Positions 37,731-47,024 are shown, counted from the first letter of the stretch. The stretch: 64,000 nucleotides of DNA from Kiloniella litopenaei (GCF_000982415.1 NZ_LANI01000002.1:248001-312000), one strand, 5' to 3'. Numbers and translations are program-made. Notes: a model not told the origin generated them from the sequence alone.

Positions 37731-38357
37731 ATGGCGCGGCCCAAAGTAGAAATTCTGCATAAGAACAATCCACAGAAACCAGAAACCGATGAAGAAGCCA
37801 TCACCGTCGGCGGGCAGATCCGTGATCTGAGAAAAGCCAAACGGATGTCGGTGACGACACTGGCAGAGAAGATTGGCAAGTCCGTTGGTTATGTCAGCCA
37901 GATTGAGCGCGGCATTTCAGTCGTCTCCATTCCAATCCTCAATAAAATTTCGGCGGCTCTGGAAGTTTCAAACTCGTGGTTCTTCCATGGCGAAGATGTC
38001 GCCGACCCCACGGAAAAAAGTCACATCGTCCGTCACAACCACCGACGTCGCCTCAGCTTTACCGGATCAGGCATGGTCGAAGAACTGATGTCCCCGGATC
38101 TCAGTGGCGATGTAGAATTGATTATGGGGCGTTTCGCACCCGGTTCTGCCACGGGGGAAGAACAAATTTCCCGCGAAAAGGTTGAGGTTTCCGGGCATGT
38201 CATCAAGGGAAGTGTCGCGGTTGAAATTGGGGATCGCACTTACGAACTTGGCCTTGGTGACAGCTTTCGCATCAACCCCGGCGAACCCCATAAAACCTAT
38301 AACAATGGCGTGGAAGAAGCAGAGGTTCTCTGGATACTCTCTCCACCCCACTATTAA
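37731..38357 (+). CDS. XRE-cupin transcriptional regulator
   Basis: 208 residues: N-terminal XRE HTH (about 28-85; IRDLRKAKRMSVTTLAEKIGKSVGYVSQIERGIS) and C-terminal cupin (about 130-205; GHVIKGSVAVEIGDRTYELGLGDSFRINPGEPHKTYN). PuuR-like proteins of this form usually sense a small metabolite and control an adjacent catabolic gene. The oxidoreductase gene starts 117 bases downstream on the same strand, so it is the likely target. The ATG at 37731 begins MARPKVE; no Shine-Dalgarno is visible. Confidence 0.92.
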   Translation: MARPKVEILHKNNPQKPETDEEAITVGGQIRDLRKAKRMSVTTLAEKIGKSVGYVSQIERGISVVSIPILNKISAALEVSNSWFFHGEDVADPTEKSHIVRHNHRRRLSFTGSGMVEELMSPDLSGDVELIMGRFAPGSATGEEQISREKVEVSGHVIKGSVAVEIGDRTYELGLGDSFRINPGEPHKTYNNGVEEAEVLWILSPPHY

Positions 38358-38474
38358 CACGATCTGTGATCGATACTCGTTGGGGGTTGCACTCTAGCCT
38401 ATCCCCAACAGAACAAAACAATATCCCGGGGCCACACCCTTCTTATATGGCCTCTCTTGTATGGAATTAGTACG

Positions 38475-40961
38475 ATGGCGAATAAAAAAGCTCTTCCCCA
38501 ACAGGCACAGGTTGTCATTATTGGCGGTGGTGTAATCGGCTGCTCAGTAGCCTATCATCTGACCAAACTTGGCTGGAAAGATGTTCTGTTACTGGAAAGA
38601 AAACAGCTCACCTGTGGCACGACATGGCATGCCGCAGGGTTGGTGGGGCAGCTCCGTGCGACAGAGAACCTGACCAAGATGGCGAAATACACCGCCGATC
38701 TATACAAAAACCTTGCCGCTGAAACAGGACAGGAAACCGGACTGGTTCACACGGGGTCTGTTTCTGTTGCGCAAACCGAAGGTCGCTTTGAAGAACTCAA
38801 ACGCGGTGCTTCCATGGCGCGAAACTTTGGTCTGGAAGTTGATGTTATTACCCCCGAACAGATTCTGGAACACTATCCCATTGCCGATGTCAGCAACCTT
38901 GTTGGCGGCGTGTATCTGCCGGGGGACGGACAAACAAACCCGATTGACACAACACAGGCCCTTGCCAAAGGTGCTCGCCTGGGTGGCGCCACGATTATCG
39001 AAGGCATCAAGGTCGAAGACATCATCACAGAACCCGGCCCAAATGGCAGTAAGGTAACGGGTGTTGTCACCGATCAAGGTGAAGTACGTGCTGAAATCGT
39101 TGTGAACTGTGGTGGAATGTGGGCGCGTGAAGTGGCTAAAAAGGTCGGTGTAAATGTACCTCTTCATGCCGCCGAGCACTATTACATCGTGACCGAGGCC
39201 ATAGATGACCTGCCCAAGCTACCAACACTCCGCGACCCGGATGGCTATAACTACTACAAAGAAGATGCGGGCAAGCTGTTGATTGGCTGCTTCGAGCCAA
39301 ACGCAGTGCCTTGGGGTCACAAGGGTATTCCCGACAACTTCTGTTTCGATGAGCTTCCTGAAAACTGGGATCAGTTCACCCCGGCACTGGAAAACGCCAT
39401 GGCGCGTATTCCTCTATTGGAAAGTGCTGGTATCCACACCTTCTTTAATGGTCCGGAAAGTTTTACCCCCGACAACCGTTTCTATCTTGGCGAAGCGCCC
39501 GAGATGAAGAATTTCTATGTTGCCGCCGGCTTTAACTCTACGGGAATTCAATCCGCTGGTGGTGCAGGTAAAATTCTGGCGGACTGGATTGTTCGGGGGC
39601 ATTGCCCGGTTGATATGTGGGATGTTGATATCCGTCGCGTTCAACCATTCCAAGGCGGTGACCAATATCTCTTTGATCGCACGACAGAGGCTCTTGGTTT
39701 ACTTTATGAAATGCATTGGCCGGAAAAACAACCCGTGACCTGTCGCGATATCAAGCGATCCCCCATCCACGACCGTTTGGAAAAAGCCAACGCCTGTTTT
39801 GGACAAATGGCGGGCTGGGAACGCGCCAACTGGTTTGCGCCCGAAGGTGTCGAACCAAAGTATGAATATTCCTATGGTCCGCAGAACTGGCATGACTATT
39901 GTGGTGCAGAATGTAAAGCCGCCCGTGAAAATGTCGCCCTTTTCGACATGAGCTCTTTCGGGAAATACATGGTACAGGGCAAGGATGCGGTGAAAATTCT
40001 CAACCGGATTTCCGGTGCCAACATCGACGTGCCAGTGGGCAAGATGGTCTATACCCAATGGCTCAACGAGCGCGGCGGCATCGAAGCCGATCTGACTGTG
40101 ACCCGTCTGGCAGAAAACAGCTTTATGGTGCTTTCATCCGGGGGCACACAGACCCGTGATTTTCATTTCCTCAACAGCCATATTTCAGAAGACGACCATT
40201 GCTTTGCAACAGATGTCACATCGGGCTATGCGCTCTTTGCCGTTATGGGACCAAACAGCCGCGAGTTGTTGAAAAAAGTAACCCCTGCGGATCTTTCCAA
40301 CGCTGCCTTCCCTTTTGGAACCTGTCAGGAAATAGAGATGGGCTATGCCAAGATCAAAGCCGGACGCATCACCTATGTGGGTGAGCTGGGCTGGGAGCTT
40401 TACATACCATCCGAATATGCCGTTCATGTCTTAGATACCCTGATGGAAGCAGGAAAAGACATGAACCTCACCCTTGGTGGCATGCACGCTGTGGATACGT
40501 TACGCCTGGAAAAAGGTTTCCGCCACTGGAGCCACGAAATTTCGGACGAGGACACCCCACTGGAAGCAGGTCTGGGCTTTGCCATCGCCTGGGATAAACC
40601 CGGCGGCTTTATCGGTCGTGAAGCCTTGCTTGAACAAAAGGGCCAACCGCGAACAAAGCGAATGGTTGCCCTACAGCTCAAGGAAGCCAAAACCGCAAAG
40701 GGCGAACCACCGATGATGTACCATAACGAGCCAATCTACAAAGGTGATAAAATCGTCGGCAAGATTACATCCGGCCGTTACAGCCATACTCTCGGCAGTT
40801 CAATCGGTCTTGGCTATGTCCACGATGAAAACGGTGTTACCGCCGATTGGGTGAACGAAGATAATTTCTCGGTCGAGATCGCCTGTGAGCGTTTCGAGGC
40901 AACAGTGTCACTGAAGCCGCTTTACGATCCAAAGTCCGAACGACCTAAAGCAGACGGGTGA
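38475..40961 (+). CDS. Dimethylglycine/sarcosine dehydrogenase-like flavoenzyme (FAD + GcvT)
   Basis: 828 residues: FAD-binding DAO domain with GGGVIGCS (17-24), [15 protein letters not shown] with His52 (the covalent FAD-His position in dimethylglycine dehydrogenase), FAO_M linker, and a GcvT folate-binding domain (about 430-828; [35 protein letters not shown]-like [13 protein letters not shown]). The family oxidatively demethylates dimethylglycine or sarcosine, passing the methyl group to tetrahydrofolate. The exact substrate is uncertain, and related enzymes act on other methylated amines. Probably controlled by the upstream XRE-cupin protein. Confidence 0.9.
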   Translation: MANKKALPQQAQVVIIGGGVIGCSVAYHLTKLGWKDVLLLERKQLTCGTTWHAAGLVGQLRATENLTKMAKYTADLYKNLAAETGQETGLVHTGSVSVAQTEGRFEELKRGASMARNFGLEVDVITPEQILEHYPIADVSNLVGGVYLPGDGQTNPIDTTQALAKGARLGGATIIEGIKVEDIITEPGPNGSKVTGVVTDQGEVRAEIVVNCGGMWAREVAKKVGVNVPLHAAEHYYIVTEAIDDLPKLPTLRDPDGYNYYKEDAGKLLIGCFEPNAVPWGHKGIPDNFCFDELPENWDQFTPALENAMARIPLLESAGIHTFFNGPESFTPDNRFYLGEAPEMKNFYVAAGFNSTGIQSAGGAGKILADWIVRGHCPVDMWDVDIRRVQPFQGGDQYLFDRTTEALGLLYEMHWPEKQPVTCRDIKRSPIHDRLEKANACFGQMAGWERANWFAPEGVEPKYEYSYGPQNWHDYCGAECKAARENVALFDMSSFGKYMVQGKDAVKILNRISGANIDVPVGKMVYTQWLNERGGIEADLTVTRLAENSFMVLSSGGTQTRDFHFLNSHISEDDHCFATDVTSGYALFAVMGPNSRELLKKVTPADLSNAAFPFGTCQEIEMGYAKIKAGRITYVGELGWELYIPSEYAVHVLDTLMEAGKDMNLTLGGMHAVDTLRLEKGFRHWSHEISDEDTPLEAGLGFAIAWDKPGGFIGREALLEQKGQPRTKRMVALQLKEAKTAKGEPPMMYHNEPIYKGDKIVGKITSGRYSHTLGSSIGLGYVHDENGVTADWVNEDNFSVEIACERFEATVSLKPLYDPKSERPKADG

Positions 40962-41166
40962 AGGTCCGGGAACAAGCCCCAGCCGATTTGTACCAGCCAG
41001 TCATCGGCTGCGGGCAGCTTCCCCGCTCGACACCACCTGCCAAGCGGGCACGTAACAAGCCCGTAGAAAACCACTGTACGTATCACTCAAGCCTCCCAAG
41101 TTTGAAGTCGTACACCAAGCCATAACTGGGTTCCATCAACCAAGGGACCAACTCTACCGCAGCACT
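40962..41166 (+). other. GC-rich structured intergenic segment, possible 3' UTR or sRNA
   Basis: 205 bases after the flavoenzyme stop. Contains a perfect 8-bp stem CAGCCGAT (40980-40987) / ATCGGCTG (41003-41010), additional short GC stems (CCGCT...AGCGG), and ends in the strong terminator at 41156-41192. It contrasts with the AT-rich island that follows. I do not recognise a named RNA family. Confidence 0.35.
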
Positions 41167-41192
41167 CTAGCGAGTGTTGCGGTATTTTTTTT
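41156..41192 (+). terminator. Strong Rho-independent terminator
   Basis: 12-bp stem ACCGCAGCACTC (41156-41167) / GAGTGTTGCGGT (41172-41183), one G-U pair, TAGC loop, then ATTTTTTTT. It reads on the plus strand and would end the flavoenzyme transcript or a small RNA. The stem overlaps the stop codon of the minus-strand gene at 41167. Confidence 0.88.
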
Positions 41193-41823
41193 GGGAATGC
41201 TCCGGAATCATTTTTCCTTTAAGGATTCGCTTAGCTTCATTATCAATTCTTGTTTGGATTTTTTTGATAGCTAATTGTAAGGAGGCCATAATTTTGTTTC
41301 CGCCTTCCTTCTGACGTTTACTAGTACTCGAAGTATTTCCCATTCTATCAAAACCAGCTAAGGCTTTATCAATCTCAAGCTCAATAAGTAGATGCCAATC
41401 TTCACCTTCAATGAACTTTGAATCATTTGCTTTAGCACAGATCCTATAAACCTCATCCACCAAAGAATTAAATTTCTCTTTCTGCAACTTAGAAACTTCT
41501 TGAGCCCGACCCTCATGATTCAAGTCTGCATCAAATATCGCGTTTACCTGCTCTATTACAGCCTCAAGTTTTACAATAATTGAGTTAAGAGGCGTGCGAA
41601 TTACATCTCGTAATTGTTCAAGCTCGTAATCTTGCCGAATTTTTTTATGGTGTAAATGGCGAGTGTGCAAAAAATTAGCAATGTTGCATAATATACTAAC
41701 TCCAATAGCTATGGCCATTAAAGTTAGTCTCCAGTCCCACTGCACTGTACCCGGGTTTATTATTAGAGCCGTATCTGTGACCTCGGCAAGCACATAAGAC
41801 GTACTAAATAAAAGTAGATGCAA
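41167..41823 (-). CDS. Membrane-anchored coiled-coil protein of the GHKL/STAS island
   Basis: 218 residues, not recognised. An N-terminal hydrophobic segment (about 1-14), then a membrane helix near 31-53 (LTLMAIAIGVSILCNIANFL), followed by a soluble helical, charged domain (about 58-218) with coiled-coil character (HHKKIRQDYELEQLRDVIRT). The start is a TTG at 41823 with a very strong AAGGGGGGA 5 bases away. It is the third gene of the operon, 28 bases after the STAS-like gene. AT-rich like its partners. It could anchor or be the effector of the system (inference). Confidence 0.75.
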   Translation of the reverse strand: MHLLLFSTSYVLAEVTDTALIINPGTVQWDWRLTLMAIAIGVSILCNIANFLHTRHLHHKKIRQDYELEQLRDVIRTPLNSIIVKLEAVIEQVNAIFDADLNHEGRAQEVSKLQKEKFNSLVDEVYRICAKANDSKFIEGEDWHLLIELEIDKALAGFDRMGNTSSTSKRQKEGGNKIMASLQLAIKKIQTRIDNEAKRILKGKMIPEHSQKKYRNTR

Positions 41824-41851
41824 AGATCCCCCCTTGGCACCAGCTACAAAT

Positions 41852-42184
41852 TTAATCCAGTGCTGTCCTTTTCATAAGGCTACGATCAATCCCACGATTA
41901 ATCCATTTCATTAATTCAGCATTCGCATGAAACTTATACTGATTAACAAAACCGTCCTTCCCACCCAACTTAACGATACTCTGAGAAAATAAACCTTGGA
42001 AAAAGGAAGGAGTAATTACATCCATGTCATCAGGCACACGGACATGTACGACCTCTTTTGAAGAGTCATATTCATCAATTTTAAGAAAGCGACGGACGGC
42101 AATTCCCCTATCTTTACCAGACAAGTTATTTATAGACCCGCCTTTCGTAGCTTTAGCTAGGTTAACTTCAACCATTTTCTCCAA
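41852..42184 (-). CDS. STAS-like domain protein (DUF4325-like)
   Basis: 110 residues. The pattern SGKDRGIAVRRFLKIDEYDS, a hydrophobic beta strand (KEVVHVRVPDDMDVITPSF), FQGLFSQSIVKLGG and a C-terminal helix fits the DUF4325/STAS-like fold, in which a variable loop of GxxFIxPSFAxE type is common. Such proteins often sit next to GHKL ATPases, as here. The start overlaps the ATPase stop by 17 bases, so expression is tightly coupled; an internal ATG at 42175 is an alternative. By analogy with SpoIIAA/AB it may be the binding partner of the ATPase (inference). Confidence 0.72.
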   Translation of the reverse strand: MEKMVEVNLAKATKGGSINNLSGKDRGIAVRRFLKIDEYDSSKEVVHVRVPDDMDVITPSFFQGLFSQSIVKLGGKDGFVNQYKFHANAELMKWINRGIDRSLMKRTALD

Positions 42185-43643
42185 CCTTTTCTTGTAAATA
42201 CCCTTCGTCTAAAGTGAAGCGCATCGTAACAATAGTACCTTGCAACTTATAGGGTAGGTCAAACACATAGTCTTCATCGGGTGGATAGTCCAGTGAATTT
42301 TTTGCATTAAACCATTGCATCCGAGGTTCTTCAGGGCCTTTTGAAACCCCATTAGAGTATTGCTCTTTGAACATAATGCAGGATTTTCCTGAAACAATTG
42401 TTAATTGCGGTTTTCTTTTTACAATCGGACTTGAGCCTAGATCATTCATAAGGCTTACAAATTCCATGATTCCGACCCCACCGCTAATACCTTCCTTTTC
42501 TTGATCGAACCTTGAAACACCATCCTGTAAAGCACAAACAGTTCTTAAAGTTTCTCTATTAAATTTTCTTTTAATTAAATGTTTCTCATGTTTGTCACAG
42601 TAGGATTCTATTTTTTTATGAGCGCTTTCGGGGGTACTTTCAATTGTTTCACCAATTGACGACCCGACACTCATAATTGATAAATGACACACGTATTCAT
42701 ACGCAGTTGATGAGCTACCGTTTCCTCTTTTTGCCATAAACCCTGCGATGGTCCAATTTCCCGTTTCGCTTTCAGGGTTACTATGCCTTTCACCATTATC
42801 TAAAGCTTCGCCTGCCATAACATTTAATTGATTACGGCCACTTTGAGAGAACTCTAAACCAATCTGATTAAGCCATTCATTAATTTTGATAACAAGTTGG
42901 TCTTGAATTTTTTCCTTAGTTGTTGGTTCGAGTGCTAGTTTTGAATAACTTTTCTTTGCAGGAATATTTTTTTGCTTCATTGGAAAAGCCCATACATCTT
43001 TTTTATTCTTCAAAGACATAAAAGGACCTATTTCAAGAAAATGGCGCAGACCAACAGCCTCAATTACCTTCATGACAGAAGGCTTCATATGCCCACCTTT
43101 TGTAATTGGAAGCATATTTTGTTTAATTACGCCAAAAACCAAAAATGGAGCAACATCGAGAACTTGATCATCATCAAAATTAATAATTAAGGATAGAGCT
43201 TCAGCTTCAATTTCAGTTAATTTTCTAAAGAACTCCATAGTCCCAACCGGGTTATCCAAGAATGAGAAATCCTGAATAGATAATTCCGTATCTTTCCTCC
43301 TGCTAATAGGTGCTTTCCATTTCTCTTCACGAACAGGGTACAAAGCATCCATAATCCGGCATGTTTCATATTTCCCAGCAAGTATTTTTTTAGAAAAACC
43401 ATGATATTGCGGACCTTTTCGACCGATAACATGGGGCCGAATAAGCTTTGCAGCACCTCTTTTGGCTGCCGCCATTTTTTCTGGAGTTGTCGTATCAACA
43501 CTCTTTAAATGTTGATCAACTATCAACTTACGCAGTTGCTTAAATTCATCATTTGCCAGCTGGGAAGATAAGTAAACGGGTATTTGAGTACCGTATGTCT
43601 TTAGAAGTTCTTGGAGATTTTGTGTTTTTCTTTTTAACCCCAT
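42168..43643 (-). CDS. GHKL-type (histidine-kinase-like) ATPase, island operon
   Basis: 491 residues. The N-terminal ~250 residues are not recognised. The C-terminal half shows GHKL ATP-binding features: N-box GEALDNGERHS (278-288), a degenerate G1 box SVGSSIGETI (325-334, no DxGxG), G2-like GGVGIMEFVSLMNDLG (388-403) and a final GTIVTMRFTL strand (469-478). There is no phospho-acceptor histidine domain, so it is not a normal sensor kinase. It heads an operon with the STAS-like and membrane genes. Very AT-rich in places (23% GC at 42541-42600), unlike neighbours, suggesting transfer. Function unknown; a partner-switch or defence role is inferred. Confidence 0.78.
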   Translation of the reverse strand: MGLKRKTQNLQELLKTYGTQIPVYLSSQLANDEFKQLRKLIVDQHLKSVDTTTPEKMAAAKRGAAKLIRPHVIGRKGPQYHGFSKKILAGKYETCRIMDALYPVREEKWKAPISRRKDTELSIQDFSFLDNPVGTMEFFRKLTEIEAEALSLIINFDDDQVLDVAPFLVFGVIKQNMLPITKGGHMKPSVMKVIEAVGLRHFLEIGPFMSLKNKKDVWAFPMKQKNIPAKKSYSKLALEPTTKEKIQDQLVIKINEWLNQIGLEFSQSGRNQLNVMAGEALDNGERHSNPESETGNWTIAGFMAKRGNGSSSTAYEYVCHLSIMSVGSSIGETIESTPESAHKKIESYCDKHEKHLIKRKFNRETLRTVCALQDGVSRFDQEKEGISGGVGIMEFVSLMNDLGSSPIVKRKPQLTIVSGKSCIMFKEQYSNGVSKGPEEPRMQWFNAKNSLDYPPDEDYVFDLPYKLQGTIVTMRFTLDEGYLQEKVGENG

Positions 43644-43835
43644 TCAAAAATCCACAGTTTTAAGCTTATTAAGTAATATAAATTTCAACTTTATGTAAGC
43701 TAAGCTCATTCTTTCATACACACAACCCCAACAATATCTATATTGTTATTAAAAGATAAAACGTGGTTTCGTATCAAAAAATAAGCTTAAAATTAATATT
43801 GGCTGGTGGAACCATTTACTGATTTTCTTGGCTTC

Positions 43836-44064
43836 CTATTCACCATTTTTGCGCAACAAAGAATACAGTATTTTTTGTGGGGCTTCTGTTACAAAGCTTG
43901 AGCAAGACTTACGAAAGTTCTTCCTAACGTCCTTGCTTCCTTTGGCTTTCTCCGGAGATTGAGAATGAATCTCTATATTACCAAAAAGCGTGCGGACATA
44001 CGACCAGATCAATGCCCCACTATTCCAAGGCATAGTCCTAAATATCGCTCAGGTCTCTTTTGGC
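43836..44064 (-). pseudogene. Decayed ParE toxin
   Basis: Reading on from the parD stop in the same frame gives AKRDLSDI*DYALE*WGID, where ParE proteins have KRDLxDIWxYxxExWG; two TAGs replace an expected Trp and probably a Gln. About 60 bases on, a different frame continues the ParE pattern (WSYVRTLFGNIEIHSQSPEK and DVRKNFRKSCSSF) down to 43836. So the toxin gene carries two nonsense changes and a frameshift. A 65-codon open frame at 43836-44033 is this remnant, not an independent gene. Confidence 0.78.
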
Positions 44065-44298
44065 TTACAGGCTTAAGGATCGCTTTTTATGGGAAATAAA
44101 GGTTTCCAGATCTAGTGGTGTCGCTGTACCAGATTGCTCACCTTCAATCAGTGCTGCGCGGAGTTTTTCCAACCGCAGGTGGTCTTGCCGAATGAGATCG
44201 CGCACGTAGTCAGAGGCATTGGCATAACGTCCAGACTGAACATTGTCCTCAACCCACGCCTTCATCTGGTCCGGTAAAGATACATTCATTGTCGCCAT
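44065..44298 (-). CDS. parD: ParD-type antitoxin, orphan
   Basis: 77 residues. Ribbon-helix-helix N-terminus (MATMNVSLPDQMKAWVEDNV) and NASDYVRDLIRQDHLRLEKLRAALIEGEQSG, the ParD/CopG antitoxin pattern. Preceded by a near-perfect AAGGAGGT. The last residues (KKRSLSL) do not look like a normal ParD end and match the start of ParE (RSLSL-AKRDL), so the C-terminus may be a frameshift fusion into the old toxin gene. With the toxin decayed it may remain only as an autorepressor or an anti-addiction antitoxin. Confidence 0.85.
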   Translation of the reverse strand: MATMNVSLPDQMKAWVEDNVQSGRYANASDYVRDLIRQDHLRLEKLRAALIEGEQSGTATPLDLETFISHKKRSLSL

Positions 44299-44570
44299 CA
44301 GACACCTCCTTTAACTAGAAGTTTTATTTAATGGCAAACTTTGTCATTTGTCAATTTTCAGAAAGATCCCTGCTCTTCTCACCACCAGACCATCGCCCTG
44401 CATAATTGTTTTGTAGTGAAGAAAAAGACGACTAAAAAAACCTGTTCTCTTTAGGGAAAATTAAGGGCCACTGTTTTAAATAACATCAGTATTAAACGGC
44501 CTATGTATTTTTCGTTGGAAGAAAAACACGTTCATTTCCTTTTGTCCGCATCAACATTAAGAGCACATCC

Positions 44571-46205
44571 TTGACCGACGGAACATCTTTGCAGCATAGA
44601 AAAATATTTCTGAAAAACGCGCTATTAATGTGGGCGGGTCTTACTGTGCTGATCGTTGGGCTCAGTGTTTGGCTCTCGGATGGGCATCTGATCTATACAC
44701 TGGATGATCCCTATATTCACCTGTCTGTTGCCGAGAATATTACTCGGGGGGGTTACGGTGTAAATGCCACGGAATATTCATCGCCCTCGTCTTCAATCCT
44801 CTATCCTCTTTTGCTTGCCTTCGGTGAATTTGTCGGGCTTGGGTTTTATACACCGCTTTTATTAAATATCGTTGCAGCCGGGCTTTCCGTTTATATCATT
44901 CTGGATTTTTTCTGGTGTTATGTTCTCCCCAGAACCACACCGTCAACAGACAACTTTGCAAATTTGGCCGCGCTGTTATTGATCCTGTCGATCAGCGGTC
45001 TTGCCTTGCCCATGACGGGGATGGAACATTCCCTTCATGTCTTGATTGCTTTGACAACCATACGCGGCTTGATTACACTAGCCGAAGGAACGCGCACGCC
45101 CCCCTGTCCCAACTGGTTTATCCTTGCTGTGATTTTGGGGCCGCTGGTCCGTTTCGAAGGCATCGCCCTTTCAGGGGCAACACTTGTTGCGCTTTTGTTT
45201 TTAGGGCGTTGGCGGCTCGCTGTCTTTATCGGTCTGACGATAACGACACTTATTGCCCTCTATGGCGTCACAATGCTTTCGATCGGGCAATCTATTTTGC
45301 CAAGCTCGGTCATGGTTAAATCCAATGTTTTTGTATCTGGAACTGAACAATCAGGTATTGGCAACAGTCTGCTGGCATTGGTAAATAACTTTCAGAACTC
45401 CCTATCAGAACGATGGGGAATTATCTTTCTGGTGGCTATTCTGCTGACCTCGCTGTCGATTGTTTGGGCGTGGAGTAAAGGCTCTTTATTCCGTGATCGG
45501 CTTTGGTCATCACCCAAATTTATTATTGGCGGCGTTCTTATTCTGACACTGCTGGCCCACATGGTTGCCGGGCGGTACAACTGGTTCCATCGCTACGAAG
45601 TCTATGCTGTCAGTGTCATGATCCTTGGCGGTCTTTATCTTTTGAGCAAGAACATCGATACATCAATAATAACCAGCAACTTCAAGGCAAAATTACTCTT
45701 TATCGGAACCCTGTTGCTTCTCGTCATCCCCTATGGTCTAGCAACAATCGCAACCCCCTTTGCGTCCAGAGGGATTTATGAGCAACAGTATCAACTGCAC
45801 CGCTTTGCAACCGATTATTTTGTCCGGCCTGTTGCCGTGAATGATCTGGGGTGGGTATCCTATCAAAATGATCAATATGTGTTGGATCTTTGGGGATTAG
45901 GATCGGAAAAAGCACGCAAATTACGTGCGAACGGTAAGTTTGATCCCCAAACAGTTCATACACTGTCGACCAGTAAACAGGTTGACTATGCCATGATCTA
46001 TCCCGATTGGTTTGAGCAGAGTATTCCTTCGCAATGGTGTCTGATTGCCACGTTGGAAAGCGAAGCAGTAACGGCAGCTTCTGGTACAGTACATTTTTAC
46101 GCCATTTCAGATTTCGCCACCAAGAACATGCCAGCTTCTTTGGATCGTTTTAGTAAAACTTTGCCTGATAGAGTTATGTTGGAGCGTTTTAAATGCACAA
46201 AATAA
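44571..46205 (+). CDS. Polytopic membrane protein, GT-C glycosyltransferase-like
   Basis: 544 residues with about ten to eleven membrane helices and a C-terminal extracytoplasmic part (about 410-544). The first loop has YTLDDPYIHLSVAENITRGG, with the acidic DD pair and tyrosine/serine-rich YSSPSSSILYPLLLA that resemble catalytic loops of GT-C enzymes using polyprenyl-phosphate sugars. Donor and acceptor unknown. The start shown is a TTG; no good Shine-Dalgarno is visible, so the exact start is unsure. Stands alone, just after the island. Confidence 0.78.
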   Translation: MTDGTSLQHRKIFLKNALLMWAGLTVLIVGLSVWLSDGHLIYTLDDPYIHLSVAENITRGGYGVNATEYSSPSSSILYPLLLAFGEFVGLGFYTPLLLNIVAAGLSVYIILDFFWCYVLPRTTPSTDNFANLAALLLILSISGLALPMTGMEHSLHVLIALTTIRGLITLAEGTRTPPCPNWFILAVILGPLVRFEGIALSGATLVALLFLGRWRLAVFIGLTITTLIALYGVTMLSIGQSILPSSVMVKSNVFVSGTEQSGIGNSLLALVNNFQNSLSERWGIIFLVAILLTSLSIVWAWSKGSLFRDRLWSSPKFIIGGVLILTLLAHMVAGRYNWFHRYEVYAVSVMILGGLYLLSKNIDTSIITSNFKAKLLFIGTLLLLVIPYGLATIATPFASRGIYEQQYQLHRFATDYFVRPVAVNDLGWVSYQNDQYVLDLWGLGSEKARKLRANGKFDPQTVHTLSTSKQVDYAMIYPDWFEQSIPSQWCLIATLESEAVTAASGTVHFYAISDFATKNMPASLDRFSKTLPDRVMLERFKCTK

Positions 46206-46400
46206 ATGCCTTCATCCGGCTCTAGAACACAACACTGACGCTTAACGAAAAATAAACCATGCTTGGCGCATATCTATTTCTTTGAATATGCAACAACTCT
46301 GAAAGATAAGCCTTACGATCGACAATAGACTAAAGTCTGGCCATGATCGGGTTCGGTTATTTTTGATGGGTACTCAGTAGCATGTTTTTGCCAATAGTAT

Positions 46401-46955
46401 GTGTTGAGTGAAGTAAAATTGACTGCCGCCTGTGACCTGAAAAACGTCGAATTTTTGATCGTAAATGATAATCCCGTTATGCAGCGTATTGTGAAAACAA
46501 TCCTGCGTGCCTTTGACGTAAATGCCCCACGCGTTGCTTCATCTGCCGAAGAGGCCATACAGGCCTTGCGGAATATGCCATCGGATATCGCGATCATTGA
46601 CCTGGACATGGAGCCAGTGGATGGAAATCAGCTTATCCAGCAACTGCGTACCGAAGAAAATAGTCCGGCCCCTTTTATTCAGATCATTGCTTTGACGGCC
46701 TACGCTGAAAAAGAGTTGGTCACAACATCACGAGACAAGGGTATGAATGAATTCTTGCTCAAGCCTCTATCGCCCATGATGCTTTACAAAGCAATCGAAC
46801 GGATTATCAAACGCCCCCGTCCCTTTGTTCGTATTGACAACTATGTAGGTCCCTGTCGACGCCGTCGGCATGACGACCCGAAAGAAGATCAACGTGAAGA
46901 CGAAGACGTCAGCTTTATTCCCGAAAACACCTTTCCATGGAATAGAAACGCCTAG
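46401..46955 (+). CDS. Single-domain response regulator (CheY-like)
   Basis: 184 residues: a receiver domain (about 15-135) with phospho-acceptor Asp67 in AIIDLDMEPVDG, Thr/Ala in IALTAYA and Lys in FLLKPLS; the acidic pair is N-D (VNDNP) instead of D-D. It is followed by a charged 50-residue tail (CRRRRHDDPKEDQREDED). No output domain. A histidine kinase is not adjacent. Start is GTG or TTG and not certain. It may relay to a motility or stress pathway (inference). Confidence 0.85.
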   Translation: MLSEVKLTAACDLKNVEFLIVNDNPVMQRIVKTILRAFDVNAPRVASSAEEAIQALRNMPSDIAIIDLDMEPVDGNQLIQQLRTEENSPAPFIQIIALTAYAEKELVTTSRDKGMNEFLLKPLSPMMLYKAIERIIKRPRPFVRIDNYVGPCRRRRHDDPKEDQREDEDVSFIPENTFPWNRNA

Positions 46956-47024
46956 CCCGAGGCATCTCTAGAGAAGGTATAGCCCCCTCCTAAACAATAG
47001 GGACAGCTAAAGAGCCTTGTTTCC

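Noticed and set aside
40962-41166. tRNA, tmRNA or SRP RNA in the structured segment
   Set aside because: No T-loop GTTCRANYC with matching arms, no CCA-type acceptor stem, and no conserved SRP GGAAG/GCAGCC loop.
43836-44033. A 65-codon gene next to parD
   Set aside because: It reads as the second half of a frameshifted ParE, so it is listed as a pseudogene.
46313-46609. A 98-codon minus-strand gene opposite the response regulator
   Set aside because: It is antisense to the receiver domain and shows no protein features.
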